DNA of 64,000 nt from Enterobacteriaceae bacterium B14. GTDB lineage: Bacteria > Pseudomonadota > Gammaproteobacteria > Enterobacterales > Enterobacteriaceae. Positions within the stretch are counted from its first letter, which is position 1, and each line of letters opens with the position of its first letter. Location of the stretch: positions 1,177,495 to 1,241,494 of the forward strand of contig DF158882.1 of assembly GCA_000307305.1 (NCBI GenBank). The letters run 5' to 3'. Below the pieces are notes generated by a model. That model searched no databases and was not told where the DNA came from. It saw only the letters and a list, made by a program, of their open reading frames with translations. Shown in pieces: positions 30,434 through 38,788 of the stretch. Both the position numbers and the translations under genes were made by a program.

Positions 30434-31441
30434 ATGACAATGCCAACCCCTCTTTGTCCTAATGCAATGCAGGTACACGATGTTCGGCAAGAAACGCCGG
30501 ATGTTTGGACTATTTCGCTTATGCCTGCTGGTGTCTACCGTTATCAGCCAGGACAATATGCGCTGGTAAGTATCCGTAACGATGAAAATACGCTACGTGC
30601 CTACACCCTCTCATCTTCCCCCGGCCAGAGCCGTTTTATTACGCTAACGGTTCGTGCGATACCCGATGGTATTGGATCCTCTTGGTTAACGCAGGATGTC
30701 CGTGTTGGAGATACACTGTGGTTATCCAATGCCCAAGGGGAATTTAGCTGTGTTAATGCACCAAGCCAGCGCTACTTAATGCTGGCGGGCGGTTGCGGTA
30801 TCACGCCAATCATGTCAATGACGCGTTGGCTGCTAGCGAATAAACCAGATACCTATATCTCTCTGTTTTATAACGTTCGTTCGCCGAAAGATGTCATCTT
30901 TGCCAAAGAGTGGCAGGTGCTATGCAGTGAGTACGCTTCACGTTTAAATTTAACGTTAATGGCAGAGCAAGGTGCTACCAATGGTTTCCTTTCAGGCCGT
31001 ATTAGTAAAGACCTCTTGCTAGAGTTAGTGCCGAACATCACGGAATACACCGTCATGACCTGTGGCCCAGCCGCATATATGGATATCGTGGAACAGATGA
31101 GTACCGAGCTCGGTATTCCGGCTAAAAACATACACAAAGAGCAGTTTCATACCGCAACAGAGTGCTCTTTGGATAATGCACCGGAAATCAAACTCACTAT
31201 ACAGCGCTTGACGAAAGAGGTATCAGCACCAACAGGAAGCTCACTACTGTTTGCACTTGAGCAGAATAACCTTCCTGTTGTCGCCGCTTGCCGTGCGGGT
31301 GTATGTGGCTCTTGTAAAACACAGATCTTGAGTGGTGATTACACAACAACTAGCACTGCAACACTGACAGCAGATGAGATAGCTCAAGGGTATGTACTGG
31401 CATGTAGCTGCCAGTTACATGGGGATGTTGTTTTATCATAA
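30434..31441 (+). CDS. hcr: NADH oxidoreductase Hcr
   Basis: Hcr passes electrons from NADH to Hcp. The 335-residue protein has a ferredoxin reductase-type FAD domain (YQPGQYALVSI, LRAYTLSSSPGQ, residues about 35-105) and an NAD domain (MLAGGCGITPIMSM, VMTCGPAAYM). It ends in a plant-type [2Fe-2S] ferredoxin domain with ACRAGVCGSCKTQ and a last Cys in VLACSCQ. This is the E. coli Hcr architecture, and the gene is adjacent to hcp as expected. Expression is presumably induced with hcp under NO or nitrite stress through the NsrR-like site upstream. Confidence 0.95.
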   Translation: MTMPTPLCPNAMQVHDVRQETPDVWTISLMPAGVYRYQPGQYALVSIRNDENTLRAYTLSSSPGQSRFITLTVRAIPDGIGSSWLTQDVRVGDTLWLSNAQGEFSCVNAPSQRYLMLAGGCGITPIMSMTRWLLANKPDTYISLFYNVRSPKDVIFAKEWQVLCSEYASRLNLTLMAEQGATNGFLSGRISKDLLLELVPNITEYTVMTCGPAAYMDIVEQMSTELGIPAKNIHKEQFHTATECSLDNAPEIKLTIQRLTKEVSAPTGSSLLFALEQNNLPVVAACRAGVCGSCKTQILSGDYTTTSTATLTADEIAQGYVLACSCQLHGDVVLS

Positions 31442-31451
31442 TGCTGAAAAG

Positions 31452-31481
31452 ATGTAGCCTGCTGCTTAAGACAGGCTACAT
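31452..31481. terminator. Hairpin between convergent hcr and the regulator gene
   Basis: A perfect 10-bp stem (ATGTAGCCTG / CAGGCTACAT) encloses a 10-base loop. No T run follows, but its position in a 53-bp gap between convergent genes suggests a bidirectional terminator. Confidence 0.6.
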
Positions 31482-31494
31482 GCATTCACGTCAT

Positions 31495-32346
31495 TTATTG
31501 CTCAGTATCGCCTCGAATACCGTACAAAACCTTAGCGAGGTACAGGCTAAAATACATGCGGAACATCTCAAGAAAAGAGTTGGATAGCTCAATAGAGACA
31601 TTATTGTGGAAGAGGATAAAACCTTGCTCTTCTGCTTTTAGCAGAACACTGTAAACATGCGAGCGAGAGACATGGCAGTATTCAGCAATTTGCTGGCTCG
31701 ATAGCGCTATTCGGCTGCTATTTTGGCATAGGTACGCTTTATAAAGAGACAGCATGATCATATGCCCAGCATCTTTATCAATAAACACGCTGGACTCAGG
31801 AAGAAGATCGAGCATCGTAATATGATTGAGCATAATTTCACCGTAACGAGAGAAAAAATCGGCAATATACTCTGGATTGCTCTCTATTATTTGATGAGAA
31901 ATTGTACTATTAAATATAGTGTATGGCTTTAATAGGCATTGAATGAGATCTTTTATCTCAATAATCAGTTTATTGGTCGGTCTATAATAAACAGGGCGAC
32001 GGTTATCATCATTTTTATATACCTCAATTCTGTTAGTTAACCGTAATTGGAAAATAAACGCATTGAGTGTATTCGTACTAATGATCCCTTTTTGGCTCAC
32101 AAAAAATTCTTTTATATCCTTCATCATGGGTTTTTCATGATGGTAGTAAATGGCGAGTATAGAAGAGGCAACATAAAATCGACAATACTTAAACAACACT
32201 TTGTAGAACAAGGGGTTCTTGATGTAAAGCGCACTAATCATCATTTCATGAATGAGTATCATCTCATTAACATTATCTGATTTGCTGATTAATTGTGCCT
32301 GCTGTTTAAGGTTACAAATAAGCTGTTGGCGACGATGGTTATTCAT
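31495..32346 (-). CDS. Unrecognised protein with two winged-helix-like segments, putative regulator
   Basis: I do not recognise the family of this 283-residue protein. It is basic and AT-rich in codon use, with no signal peptide or membrane helix. Residues about 55-130 look like a MarR-type winged helix (a helical run, then RIEVYKNDDNRRPVYYRPT as the wing). Residues about 212-250 form a clear helix-turn-helix, LSSQQIAEYCHVSRSHVYSVLLKAEEQGFI, like those at the C-terminus of Crp- or GntR-type proteins. It sits between hcr and two bacteriocin-like genes on the same strand. A local role in controlling those peptides is a reasonable inference, but a terminator at 32665-32702 separates them. Confidence 0.6.
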   Translation of the reverse strand: MNNHRRQQLICNLKQQAQLISKSDNVNEMILIHEMMISALYIKNPLFYKVLFKYCRFYVASSILAIYYHHEKPMMKDIKEFFVSQKGIISTNTLNAFIFQLRLTNRIEVYKNDDNRRPVYYRPTNKLIIEIKDLIQCLLKPYTIFNSTISHQIIESNPEYIADFFSRYGEIMLNHITMLDLLPESSVFIDKDAGHMIMLSLYKAYLCQNSSRIALSSQQIAEYCHVSRSHVYSVLLKAEEQGFILFHNNVSIELSNSFLEMFRMYFSLYLAKVLYGIRGDTEQ

Positions 32347-32664
32347 TTTAATACTCCTTACTGAGTAACCAAAAATAACGTTTCCTGTACTGCCTTTATC
32401 TCCGGCTATTATGATAGGTGAGCGAACTTTACATTAAGACATTCCTGATGACAAAAAAATATTGTCAACATGCAGGCTAGCTACAAACACGATAGTTCCT
32501 GCCTATGCATTAAATAATTTATTTGTTAACGATTTTTGAAATGAATAATAATGAGAGGCATTTATATTTATAGAAAGAATGAGTGATGAAAGCTGATTTA
32601 GATACAGCTTGCAATTACCTCCAAAGAGGTAATGGACGATATAGCGAATGAAAGGAGAATAGAT
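32347..32664. other. AT-rich gap between the putative regulator and the first peptide gene
   Basis: These 318 bases hold the upstream region of the regulator gene. The only structure I see is an 8-bp hairpin (ATTACCTC / GAGGTAAT at 32614-32633), which might be an operator. No immunity-type membrane gene could be found in it on either strand. Confidence 0.4.
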
Positions 32665-32702
32665 GTAAAAAAGGTGATTGATCGAATACGACCAACCACC
32701 TT
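32665..32702 (-). terminator. Terminator of the first microcin-like peptide gene
   Basis: Read on the minus strand, a 14-bp stem with two G-U pairs and a TATT loop is followed by six T. It lies 64 bp past the peptide stop codon. This is a classic Rho-independent terminator. Confidence 0.9.
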
Positions 32703-32766
32703 GTCATTTTTAGTTACTCAGCATAAGTAGGAACAATATTCATTCAGTACCGAAGATAACGTTGTA

Positions 32767-33042
32767 TTATTTCATGCCACCAATGCGTTCAATAATACCA
32801 CCCACTATCTTACCAACTCCTGAACCAATAAAGCCGCCTACCGAATTGCCAACTTTGGAGAAAATACCACCACCGATAATATTTCCGATGACAGGAACCA
32901 CTGAGCCTAACAATCCACCTGTAACGGTGCCAATAGCACTACCTATTGAACCACCAAGGAACTTTCCTGTAGAGCCTAGTGCGTCCTGAATAAATCCAGC
33001 TCCGCTGACAACTTCTGTTTCCGTTACACTTAACTCTCGCAT
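32767..33042 (-). CDS. Class II microcin / two-peptide bacteriocin-like precursor A
   Basis: This 91-residue precursor starts at the ATG at 33042, preceded by AAGGAG with 6-base spacing; a longer upstream in-frame start has no such site. Residues 1-15, MRELSVTETEVVSGA, form a leader of the double-glycine type ending in GA. C39-peptidase ABC exporters cut such leaders. The predicted mature part (16-91, beginning GFIQD) is very rich in Gly, Ile and Val with repeated GxxxG spacing and no Cys. That suits a membrane-inserting, glycine-zipper peptide. A second precursor with the same leader design lies 275 bp upstream. No C39 exporter or obvious immunity gene is adjacent. It could instead be a secreted signalling peptide. 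Confidence 0.75.
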   Translation of the reverse strand: MRELSVTETEVVSGAGFIQDALGSTGKFLGGSIGSAIGTVTGGLLGSVVPVIGNIIGGGIFSKVGNSVGGFIGSGVGKIVGGIIERIGGMK

Positions 33043-33199
33043 AATACACTCCTTAGTGTTGATATAAATCTCAACTAACTTATGTTTGCAGTGAGCGCTG
33101 TATATACCGAATATACTCATTGTAATTAAAGTTGAGTCTTCCCTGGCAGCGTCCTATGAGTCAAAATCACTGAATTTAATAAGTGACTTTGTGTTAATA

Positions 33200-33216
33200 A
33201 AAGAGATCCTCTCTTT
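33200..33216 (-). terminator. Weak hairpin between the two peptide genes
   Basis: A 7-bp stem (AAAGAGA / TCTCTTT on either strand) with a 3-base loop is followed on the minus strand by TATTAA. It may partly terminate the second peptide's transcript about 100 bp past its stop. Confidence 0.4.
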
Positions 33217-33317
33217 CATTAACGGCTAATGAATAGCTGATTAAATTCATTTTAAAGAATTTATCACTCTCTTGCCGCCTTTATACAACTCTAATTACTT
33301 AAGGTATCTGGCCTTTA

Positions 33318-33545
33318 TTAAGACCTTTTACCAAATAAACCACCAACGATGGAACCAATGATATTCAGACCAGCTTCAACAACTTGACCAATACCTTTAC
33401 CAAGATGAGTTCCTGCATCTTTAGCTCCTGTTACCCCAGCAGCTTCAACAATAGAACCAATCCCCATTCCTAACGCAGCTCCAGCATCAGTAATAAAACC
33501 AGCACCAGATACATCACTTAATTCATTTCTATTTAATTCGCGCAT
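33318..33545 (-). CDS. Class II microcin / two-peptide bacteriocin-like precursor B
   Basis: This 75-residue precursor starts at the ATG at 33545 behind AAGGTGG; a GTG three codons earlier overlaps that site and is not favoured. The 15-residue leader MRELNRNELSDVSGA mirrors that of precursor A, and the mature part again begins GFI (GFITDAGAALG). The mature 60 residues are Gly/Ala rich with GxGxG patterns, are moderately hydrophobic, lack Cys and end basic (GLFGKRS). Equal leader length, identical first mature residues and shared strand suggest A and B are exported together and may act as a two-peptide bacteriocin. The transporter must be elsewhere if they are functional. Confidence 0.75.
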   Translation of the reverse strand: MRELNRNELSDVSGAGFITDAGAALGMGIGSIVEAAGVTGAKDAGTHLGKGIGQVVEAGLNIIGSIVGGLFGKRS

Positions 33546-34217
33546 ATAAACCACCTTGATTTTCTATGTAACAAAATTAATGAATAAACTAGATGTAGTG
33601 ATTTGTTTCTTTTGTAAGTTCTAACTTACGATTCCTTTATAAAACATTACATTTCATGCAGCAACAATAAATAAACATAAAACCACATATAATAAGAATA
33701 CATTTTTGAAGACCTGCTGATAATTTGATGCATAATATTTTTTCTCTTTTAATTACATAGACTAAAGTAATGGGTTAAATCAAAAGAAAATAATTTCATA
33801 GGATATAAAACCAATTAATAACGCCGTGGTTATTTTCACTAAAAAGAAACAGATAATCTCACTTAAATCTCGAAGGGATTTCATTAACTCAGCTATAGCA
33901 AGGTGCTTGAGGTATTTCATTCAAGAAGAGAGGTACGGCAATATTTTAGATTTGTATATATTATAGACTTTGCATAATCACCCTTCTTGTTCTTAGGGTG
34001 TAATCTCTCAACAAATATCCCCATTCGTTATGAATTACGGTGCCTGTCGCAAATAAATGGATAATGATAGTAGAGTTTCTATTACATAACAGATGCCGTT
34101 CTTCCGCTCTCACAGCTATAATCACAGCATCTCGCAACAGCGTTTTCCAATCCTGAGTGCATTCGCACCCCGAATTTGGCAACATGACCGTTATTATATT
34201 ATTCAGGCGACTCTCTT
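33546..34217. other. AT-rich intergenic region upstream of peptide B and ybjT
   Basis: These 672 bases are very AT-rich and presumably contain the promoters for peptide B (leftward) and ybjT (rightward). No third leader-type peptide, immunity-like membrane gene or repeat was found. One possible 74-codon frame at its right end lacks a ribosome site and is rejected. Confidence 0.5.
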
Positions 34218-35693
34218 ATGACATCTCAACGGATTTTGATATTGGGTGCCAGTGGCTATATCGGCCAACACCTAACTGTGCAGCTCAGTGAACAAGGACA
34301 CAAAGTGACAGCCGCCGCACGCCGCATCGAGTGGTTGGAAGAACAAAACTGGCCTCACGTTAAAAGCCAATATATCGACCTCTATAAACCCGAAACGCTA
34401 GCACCTGCTTTCGAAAATATCGATGTTGTGTACTATCTTGTTCACGCTATGGGTGACTCTGATGATTTTGTGGCCCGTGAGCGTTTAGCCGCACAGAATG
34501 TGCAGAATGTACTACATGGCTCAACAGTAAAAGAGGTGATCTTCTTAGGGGCTTTACAGCCTAAATCCGGTGATATCACTCGTCATTTACAAGCCAGACA
34601 AGAAACAGGCAATATTCTACGAGCCAGCGGAATTCCTGTGACCGAGCTTCGCGCTTCTATCATCATTGGCCCAGGGTCAGCGGCCTTTGAAGTCATGCGC
34701 GATATGGTCTATAACCTGCCCGTATTAACGCCACCACGCTGGGTTCGCTCCAAGACCTCACCTATTGCACTGGAAAACCTGCTAGTTTATCTCACGGAGC
34801 TGCTCAATCACCCAGCCCATGAGAGCCGCCTCTTCGAAATTGCTGGCCCTGAATATCTGAGCTATCAGGACATGTTTAAACGCTTTATTACCATTTCTGG
34901 GAAAAAGCGCATCATGATCCCCATCCCACTGCCTACACAGTTAATTTCAGTCTACTGGCTCAACTTAGTGACATCAGTACCAACCACGATTGCTAGTGCG
35001 CTTATCGAGGGGCTAAAACATGATTTACCTGCCGATGGTGCTGCGATACAGCATCTTATTCCGCAAACATTGATAAGTTATGACAACGCTGTCATTGAAA
35101 CATTACGTAGAGAAGAAGACGTTGTGCATACCGCAGACTGGGGCTATGACCCAGAAGCCCGTGAGCGCTGGCGTCCGGGCTATGGATTTTACCCGAAACA
35201 CGCAGGGCATACGCTAGAGACATCCGCCTCTAGTGACGCGTTATGGCATACCGTACAACAAATTGGTGGGCCTGAAGGTTACTTCTACGCAAACTATCTG
35301 TGGAACACCCGCGCTTGGATGGATGATATTTTTGGCGGCGATGCCATCTACGGCAGGCCTGATCGCGATACTCTGAAAGTGGGTGACCAAGTCGACAGCT
35401 GGAAAGTCTTGGCGTTAAAACCTCTTCGGCAATTGGCCATGATGTTCGGCATGAAAGCGCCAGGGCTAGGCCGTCTCACCTTTACCATTAAAGAACTCGA
35501 TAATAATAAACGTGAGCTGGACGTTCGCGCATGGTGGCATCCGGCTGGATTTAGCGGCCTGCTATACTGGTTCGTTATGATGCCTGCCCATTTATTTATT
35601 TTTAAAGGGATGGCGAAACGCATTGCCGAACTTGCCGAAAAAGAAGATCAACGTAAAAAGCCAAACCCAGCTTTAAATGACCCTTCTCATTAA
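34218..35693 (+). CDS. ybjT: NAD(P)-binding SDR-family protein YbjT
   Basis: This 491-residue protein has an N-terminal atypical short-chain dehydrogenase / NmrA-like Rossmann domain (ILILGASGYIGQHLTVQL, about 5-22; YYLVHAMG; IIIGPGSAAFEVMRD). A long C-terminal DUF2867 domain follows (DADALWHT-like SDALWHTVQQIGG, RAWMDDIFGG, GLGRLTFTIKELD), ending with a hydrophobic patch (SGLLYWFVMMPAHLFIF, about 450-466) that may touch the membrane. It matches E. coli YbjT in layout; no reaction is known. It is followed by ybjS, as in E. coli, and a hairpin separates the two genes. Confidence 0.9.
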   Translation: MTSQRILILGASGYIGQHLTVQLSEQGHKVTAAARRIEWLEEQNWPHVKSQYIDLYKPETLAPAFENIDVVYYLVHAMGDSDDFVARERLAAQNVQNVLHGSTVKEVIFLGALQPKSGDITRHLQARQETGNILRASGIPVTELRASIIIGPGSAAFEVMRDMVYNLPVLTPPRWVRSKTSPIALENLLVYLTELLNHPAHESRLFEIAGPEYLSYQDMFKRFITISGKKRIMIPIPLPTQLISVYWLNLVTSVPTTIASALIEGLKHDLPADGAAIQHLIPQTLISYDNAVIETLRREEDVVHTADWGYDPEARERWRPGYGFYPKHAGHTLETSASSDALWHTVQQIGGPEGYFYANYLWNTRAWMDDIFGGDAIYGRPDRDTLKVGDQVDSWKVLALKPLRQLAMMFGMKAPGLGRLTFTIKELDNNKRELDVRAWWHPAGFSGLLYWFVMMPAHLFIFKGMAKRIAELAEKEDQRKKPNPALNDPSH

Positions 35694-35708
35694 CAGTATA
35701 TCTCTGGA

Positions 35709-35732
35709 AAGTGCCAAGACAATTTGGCACTT
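35709..35732. other. Stem-loop between ybjT and ybjS
   Basis: A perfect 9-bp inverted repeat (AAGTGCCAA / TTGGCACTT) encloses a 6-base loop shortly after the ybjT stop. It lacks a T run, so its role as terminator is uncertain. Confidence 0.45.
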
Positions 35733-35840
35733 CGAGCTAGAGAAAGGTTTCATATTCTGTGATAATTAGGCTCAATTTCACACCCTTGTGGTGAGTCAGC
35801 ATAACATGCTGATATATCAACATTTATTAAGACTTCTTTC

Positions 35841-36854
35841 ATGAAGATATTAGTCACTGGCGCAACCAGTGGGTTAGGCCGTAATGCTGTGGAATACCTT
35901 CGTAAACAAGGTATCTCTGTTCGGGCAACTGGCAGAAATCTGGCTATGGGTAATTTGCTAAAAAAAATGGGGGCTGAATTTATCCCTGTAGATTTGGCTG
36001 ATCTACTCTCTTCTCAAGCAAAAGCTCTGCTAGCTGATGTTGATACCATTTGGCACTGTGCCGCCTTCACTTCGCCTTGGGGAACAGAAGAGACATTTGA
36101 GCAAGCAAATATTCGCTCAACTCGCCGTCTCGGTGAATGGGCAACGGCTTATGGCGTAAGAAATTTTATTCATATCTCTTCTCCTGCCATCTATTTTGAT
36201 TATCACCACCACCGTAATATTGATGAAGAGTTTCGCCCTTCACGCTATGCCAATTTTTATGCTAATAGCAAAGCGATGAGTGAAGAGACAATCCACCGTC
36301 TTGCCCTAAGTAACCCACAAACTCACTTTGTGATTTTACGACCCCAATTGCTGTTTGGGCCTTATGACAAAGTGCTTATTCCTCGTCTGCTTTCTATGAT
36401 GAAACGCTACGACACACTGCTGCTCCCAAGAGGTGGTGTCGCACTCATGGATATGACCTATGAAGAGAATGCGGTACATGCTATGTGGCTCGCGACGCAG
36501 ACTACAGATACTGTTTCTGGGCGGGCTTACAATATCACCAACCAACAGCCTAGACCGCTGCACTCCATCATTCAGCAGCTGATTGATGAGTTAGGCATTC
36601 ATTGCCGCCTTCGAGCTGTGCCTTATCCCGTGATGGATTTGATGGCTCGCTGCACTGAATGGATGGCGCGGAATAAACCTAAAGAACCTGTGTTAACGCG
36701 CTATGGCGTGGCAAAGCTCAATTTTGATATGACACTGGATAACTCCCGCGCGCAAAACGAACTAGGATATCGCCCTCTCATCTCACTAGACGAAGGGATA
36801 TCCCGTACTGCTCGCTGGCTTAGCGCACATGGTTCTTTGCTGAAAAAACCATAA
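35841..36854 (+). CDS. ybjS: NAD(P)-dependent epimerase/dehydratase family protein YbjS
   Basis: This 337-residue protein is the same length as E. coli YbjS and belongs to the extended SDR / 3-beta-hydroxysteroid dehydrogenase-like family. The cofactor motif is [16 protein letters not shown] (4-19). [11 protein letters not shown] follows, and the catalytic YxxxK appears as [10 protein letters not shown] (Tyr and Lys near residues 151-155). [10 protein letters not shown] is the family's next conserved block. The substrate is unknown. It lies 147 bp after ybjT and converges on amiD with only 12 bp between stop codons. Confidence 0.92.
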   Translation: MKILVTGATSGLGRNAVEYLRKQGISVRATGRNLAMGNLLKKMGAEFIPVDLADLLSSQAKALLADVDTIWHCAAFTSPWGTEETFEQANIRSTRRLGEWATAYGVRNFIHISSPAIYFDYHHHRNIDEEFRPSRYANFYANSKAMSEETIHRLALSNPQTHFVILRPQLLFGPYDKVLIPRLLSMMKRYDTLLLPRGGVALMDMTYEENAVHAMWLATQTTDTVSGRAYNITNQQPRPLHSIIQQLIDELGIHCRLRAVPYPVMDLMARCTEWMARNKPKEPVLTRYGVAKLNFDMTLDNSRAQNELGYRPLISLDEGISRTARWLSAHGSLLKKP

Positions 36855-36866
36855 ACCTTTCGAGTG

Positions 36867-37760
36867 TTAACGCAGAGGCCGATACTTCTCTATTAGTGCC
36901 TCTGCTATCGCCTCCGTTTCTGCATCGGGTATCCCAGAATAATCAGACTGGCGGAAGTGCATTTGAAATGCGCTGATCACATTTTTTGTTTTTTCCGTCA
37001 TCACACCATCCTGATCGATCTCATAGCCATACAGAGCCAATTTCTGCTGCAACGACAAAATATCAACGGGGTCAGTTGGCAAACGCCCAGCCAGAAGTGC
37101 ATGCACTCTCTGGGGGTCTGGCCATGCGCCAATCCCCTGCTCGGCTAACGACTTCCAAGGAAATAGTGGCCCTGGGTCTTTTTTACGCTGCGGTGAGATA
37201 TCCATATGCCCGACGACATTTTCAGGAGCTATGCCGTTGCGCTGGATAATATCCTTGGCCAATTTAGTGACGAGTTCAATCTGCGGTTCACTATAGGGAT
37301 ACCATATGAGGCCAGAACCTTCTGCGCGATATCCCATGTTAACAATTTCAATGCCGATTGAAGTATCATTCAAGTTGCGACGCCCATTCCAATAACTTTC
37401 TCCTGCATGCCAAGCTCGTTTATCTTCTGGCACCAACTGTAGTGCAATTGGTTCATCATCGGAAAGCTCTGGATATTCGGGAATCAAATAGTGAGAGCTT
37501 ACATCTCCTTTGGTCAACAGTCTGATTGAGTTAGGTAAGTCTGCAGCAGTGTAGTGAACGACTAACAATTGAATACGAGACTCAGCATTCTCTGACACAA
37601 ATCGGCTATCAACGCGATAATTACCTCTATCGGTTATGGCACTACCACCAAATAATATCAAGCTCATAACGATAGCTGCCAATATTGCTGCTCCAACGGC
37701 GATTCCTTTTTTCACGCTGATAGCTCCTTTAGACCAATCAATAACAGTAGTCATAAACAT
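36867..37760 (-). CDS. amiD: N-acetylmuramoyl-L-alanine amidase AmiD, membrane-anchored variant
   Basis: AmiD is a zinc amidase that cuts the bond between MurNAc (or anhydro-MurNAc) and L-alanine in murein and muropeptides. The 297-residue protein has the Amidase_2 domain with LLVVHYTA (zinc His, about 71), HYLIPE, AWHAGESYW, GIEIVNMG and GHMDISPQRKKDPGPLFPW (second His and Asp). A peptidoglycan-binding domain follows (DILSLQQKLALYGYEIDQDG, ending FRQSDYSGIPDAETEAIAEALI). E. coli AmiD is an outer-membrane lipoprotein. Here the N-terminus has one hydrophobic helix (about 19-38, GIAVGAAILAAIVMSLILFG) and no Cys, so the lipid anchor is lost and the enzyme is probably inner-membrane tethered or released. 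Confidence 0.9.
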   Translation of the reverse strand: MFMTTVIDWSKGAISVKKGIAVGAAILAAIVMSLILFGGSAITDRGNYRVDSRFVSENAESRIQLLVVHYTAADLPNSIRLLTKGDVSSHYLIPEYPELSDDEPIALQLVPEDKRAWHAGESYWNGRRNLNDTSIGIEIVNMGYRAEGSGLIWYPYSEPQIELVTKLAKDIIQRNGIAPENVVGHMDISPQRKKDPGPLFPWKSLAEQGIGAWPDPQRVHALLAGRLPTDPVDILSLQQKLALYGYEIDQDGVMTEKTKNVISAFQMHFRQSDYSGIPDAETEAIAEALIEKYRPLR

Positions 37761-37899
37761 TCACAATAACTTATTACAATACAGATAGTGATAACAAAGT
37801 ACCCGTGTTAGGGTTTCCAGATCATCCTCACCATACAACGTACGGGTGAGAGGCAAAATGGATATTTTCTCGAATAATGAATATCAGCAGAGAGTTACT

Positions 37900-38490
37900 A
37901 TGAAACAAAGCCACTTTTTTGCACACCTTTCCCGTCTAAAATTGATTAGCCGTTGGCCACTGATGCGCAACGTAAGAACAGAAAATGTCTCTGAGCACAG
38001 TTTACAAGTGGCTTTCGTTGCTCACGCTTTAGCTGTCATCAAAAACCGTAAGTTTGGCGGCAATGCGAATGCAGAACGAATTGCACTACTAGCAATGTAC
38101 CATGATGCCAGTGAGGTGATCACTGGCGACATGCCAACACCAATAAAATATTACAACTCACAAATTGCTAGCGAATATAAAAAGATAGAGAAGATTGCCC
38201 AGATAAAAATGTTGGAGATGCTACCGGAGGATCTTCAGGAGGATTTTGCCGCTATTTTGGATGAGCAGCATTATACCGAAGAGGAGATTTCTATCGTGAA
38301 ACAGGCGGATTCACTGTGTGCTTACTTGAAGTGTTTGGAAGAGTTGGCTGCGGGGAATAATGAATTTACGCTTGCGAAGGCACGGCTGGAGAAGACGCTG
38401 GCGCAGCGGGATAGTTTGGAGATGGGGTATTTTATGGCGGTTTTTGTGCCGAGTTTTGGGTTATCGTTGGATGAGATTACGCCGATGTAG
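37900..38490 (+). CDS. yfbR: 5'-deoxynucleotidase YfbR
   Basis: YfbR dephosphorylates deoxyribonucleoside 5'-monophosphates and takes part in an alternate dUMP/thymidylate route. The 196-residue HD-domain protein begins [16 protein letters not shown], identical in plan to E. coli, so the in-frame upstream ATG codons are not chosen. Metal ligands appear as SEHSLQVA (His), [12 protein letters not shown] (HD) and KQADSL (Asp). The gene marks the start of the yfb block, which in E. coli is far from the ybjT-amiD block on its left. Its ribosome site is modest (GCAGAGAG). A hairpin-rich dispersed repeat begins 36 bp after its stop. Confidence 0.95.
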   Translation: MKQSHFFAHLSRLKLISRWPLMRNVRTENVSEHSLQVAFVAHALAVIKNRKFGGNANAERIALLAMYHDASEVITGDMPTPIKYYNSQIASEYKKIEKIAQIKMLEMLPEDLQEDFAAILDEQHYTEEEISIVKQADSLCAYLKCLEELAAGNNEFTLAKARLEKTLAQRDSLEMGYFMAVFVPSFGLSLDEITPM

Positions 38491-38525
38491 GATCGGTGGG
38501 ATTGAGATCGAACTTGTAGAGTTAT

Positions 38526-38682
38526 GGTGTAAGGTTTCGGTAGCGGGTTTGTCTCTGTATTTCCATATAGCTCTTTCAGCCGCTCCCGACTTAAGGGGCC
38601 GCCGCCCCTTAAGAATCCGGGCTTTGAGTGCTCTCTGGTCGAAAAATTGCAGTTGCTTCGCAACTGCAATTTTTAATGCTCG
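38526..38682 (+). repeat. Dispersed structured repeat, short copy
   Basis: This 157-bp element is shared with 63188-63455 in the same orientation. Common parts are the start (GGTGTA[AG]GGTTTCGGTAGCG), a block with a 10-bp palindrome CTTAAGGGGC-CGCC-GCCCCTTAAG at 38590-38613, AATCCGGGCTTTG, GTTGCTTCGCAAC, and the end AATTTTTAATGCTCG. In this copy the right end is a perfect 15-bp hairpin with a TTC loop (38642-38674). It lies just after yfbR and may act as its terminator. No transposase is present, so the element would need to be moved in trans if mobile. Confidence 0.85.
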
Positions 38683-38788
38683 AAAGGTATCGTTGGTTTT
38701 GTTCTTTGTTTCTTTGTTATTTTCTGTTCTTTGTTTTTTTACTCTCTTCTCTTTGTTTTATTTTTAATAAATCAATTTGTTACATTCT

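Noticed and set aside
32588-32653. 21-codon plus-strand frame near the peptide genes, considered as a third small peptide
   Set aside because: It is very short, with no leader motif, on the opposite strand, and overlaps a hairpin.
33961-34185. 74-codon minus-strand reading frame divergent from ybjT, considered as an immunity gene
   Set aside because: It has no ribosome site, no membrane helix and no recognisable motif; it probably arises by chance in the upstream region.
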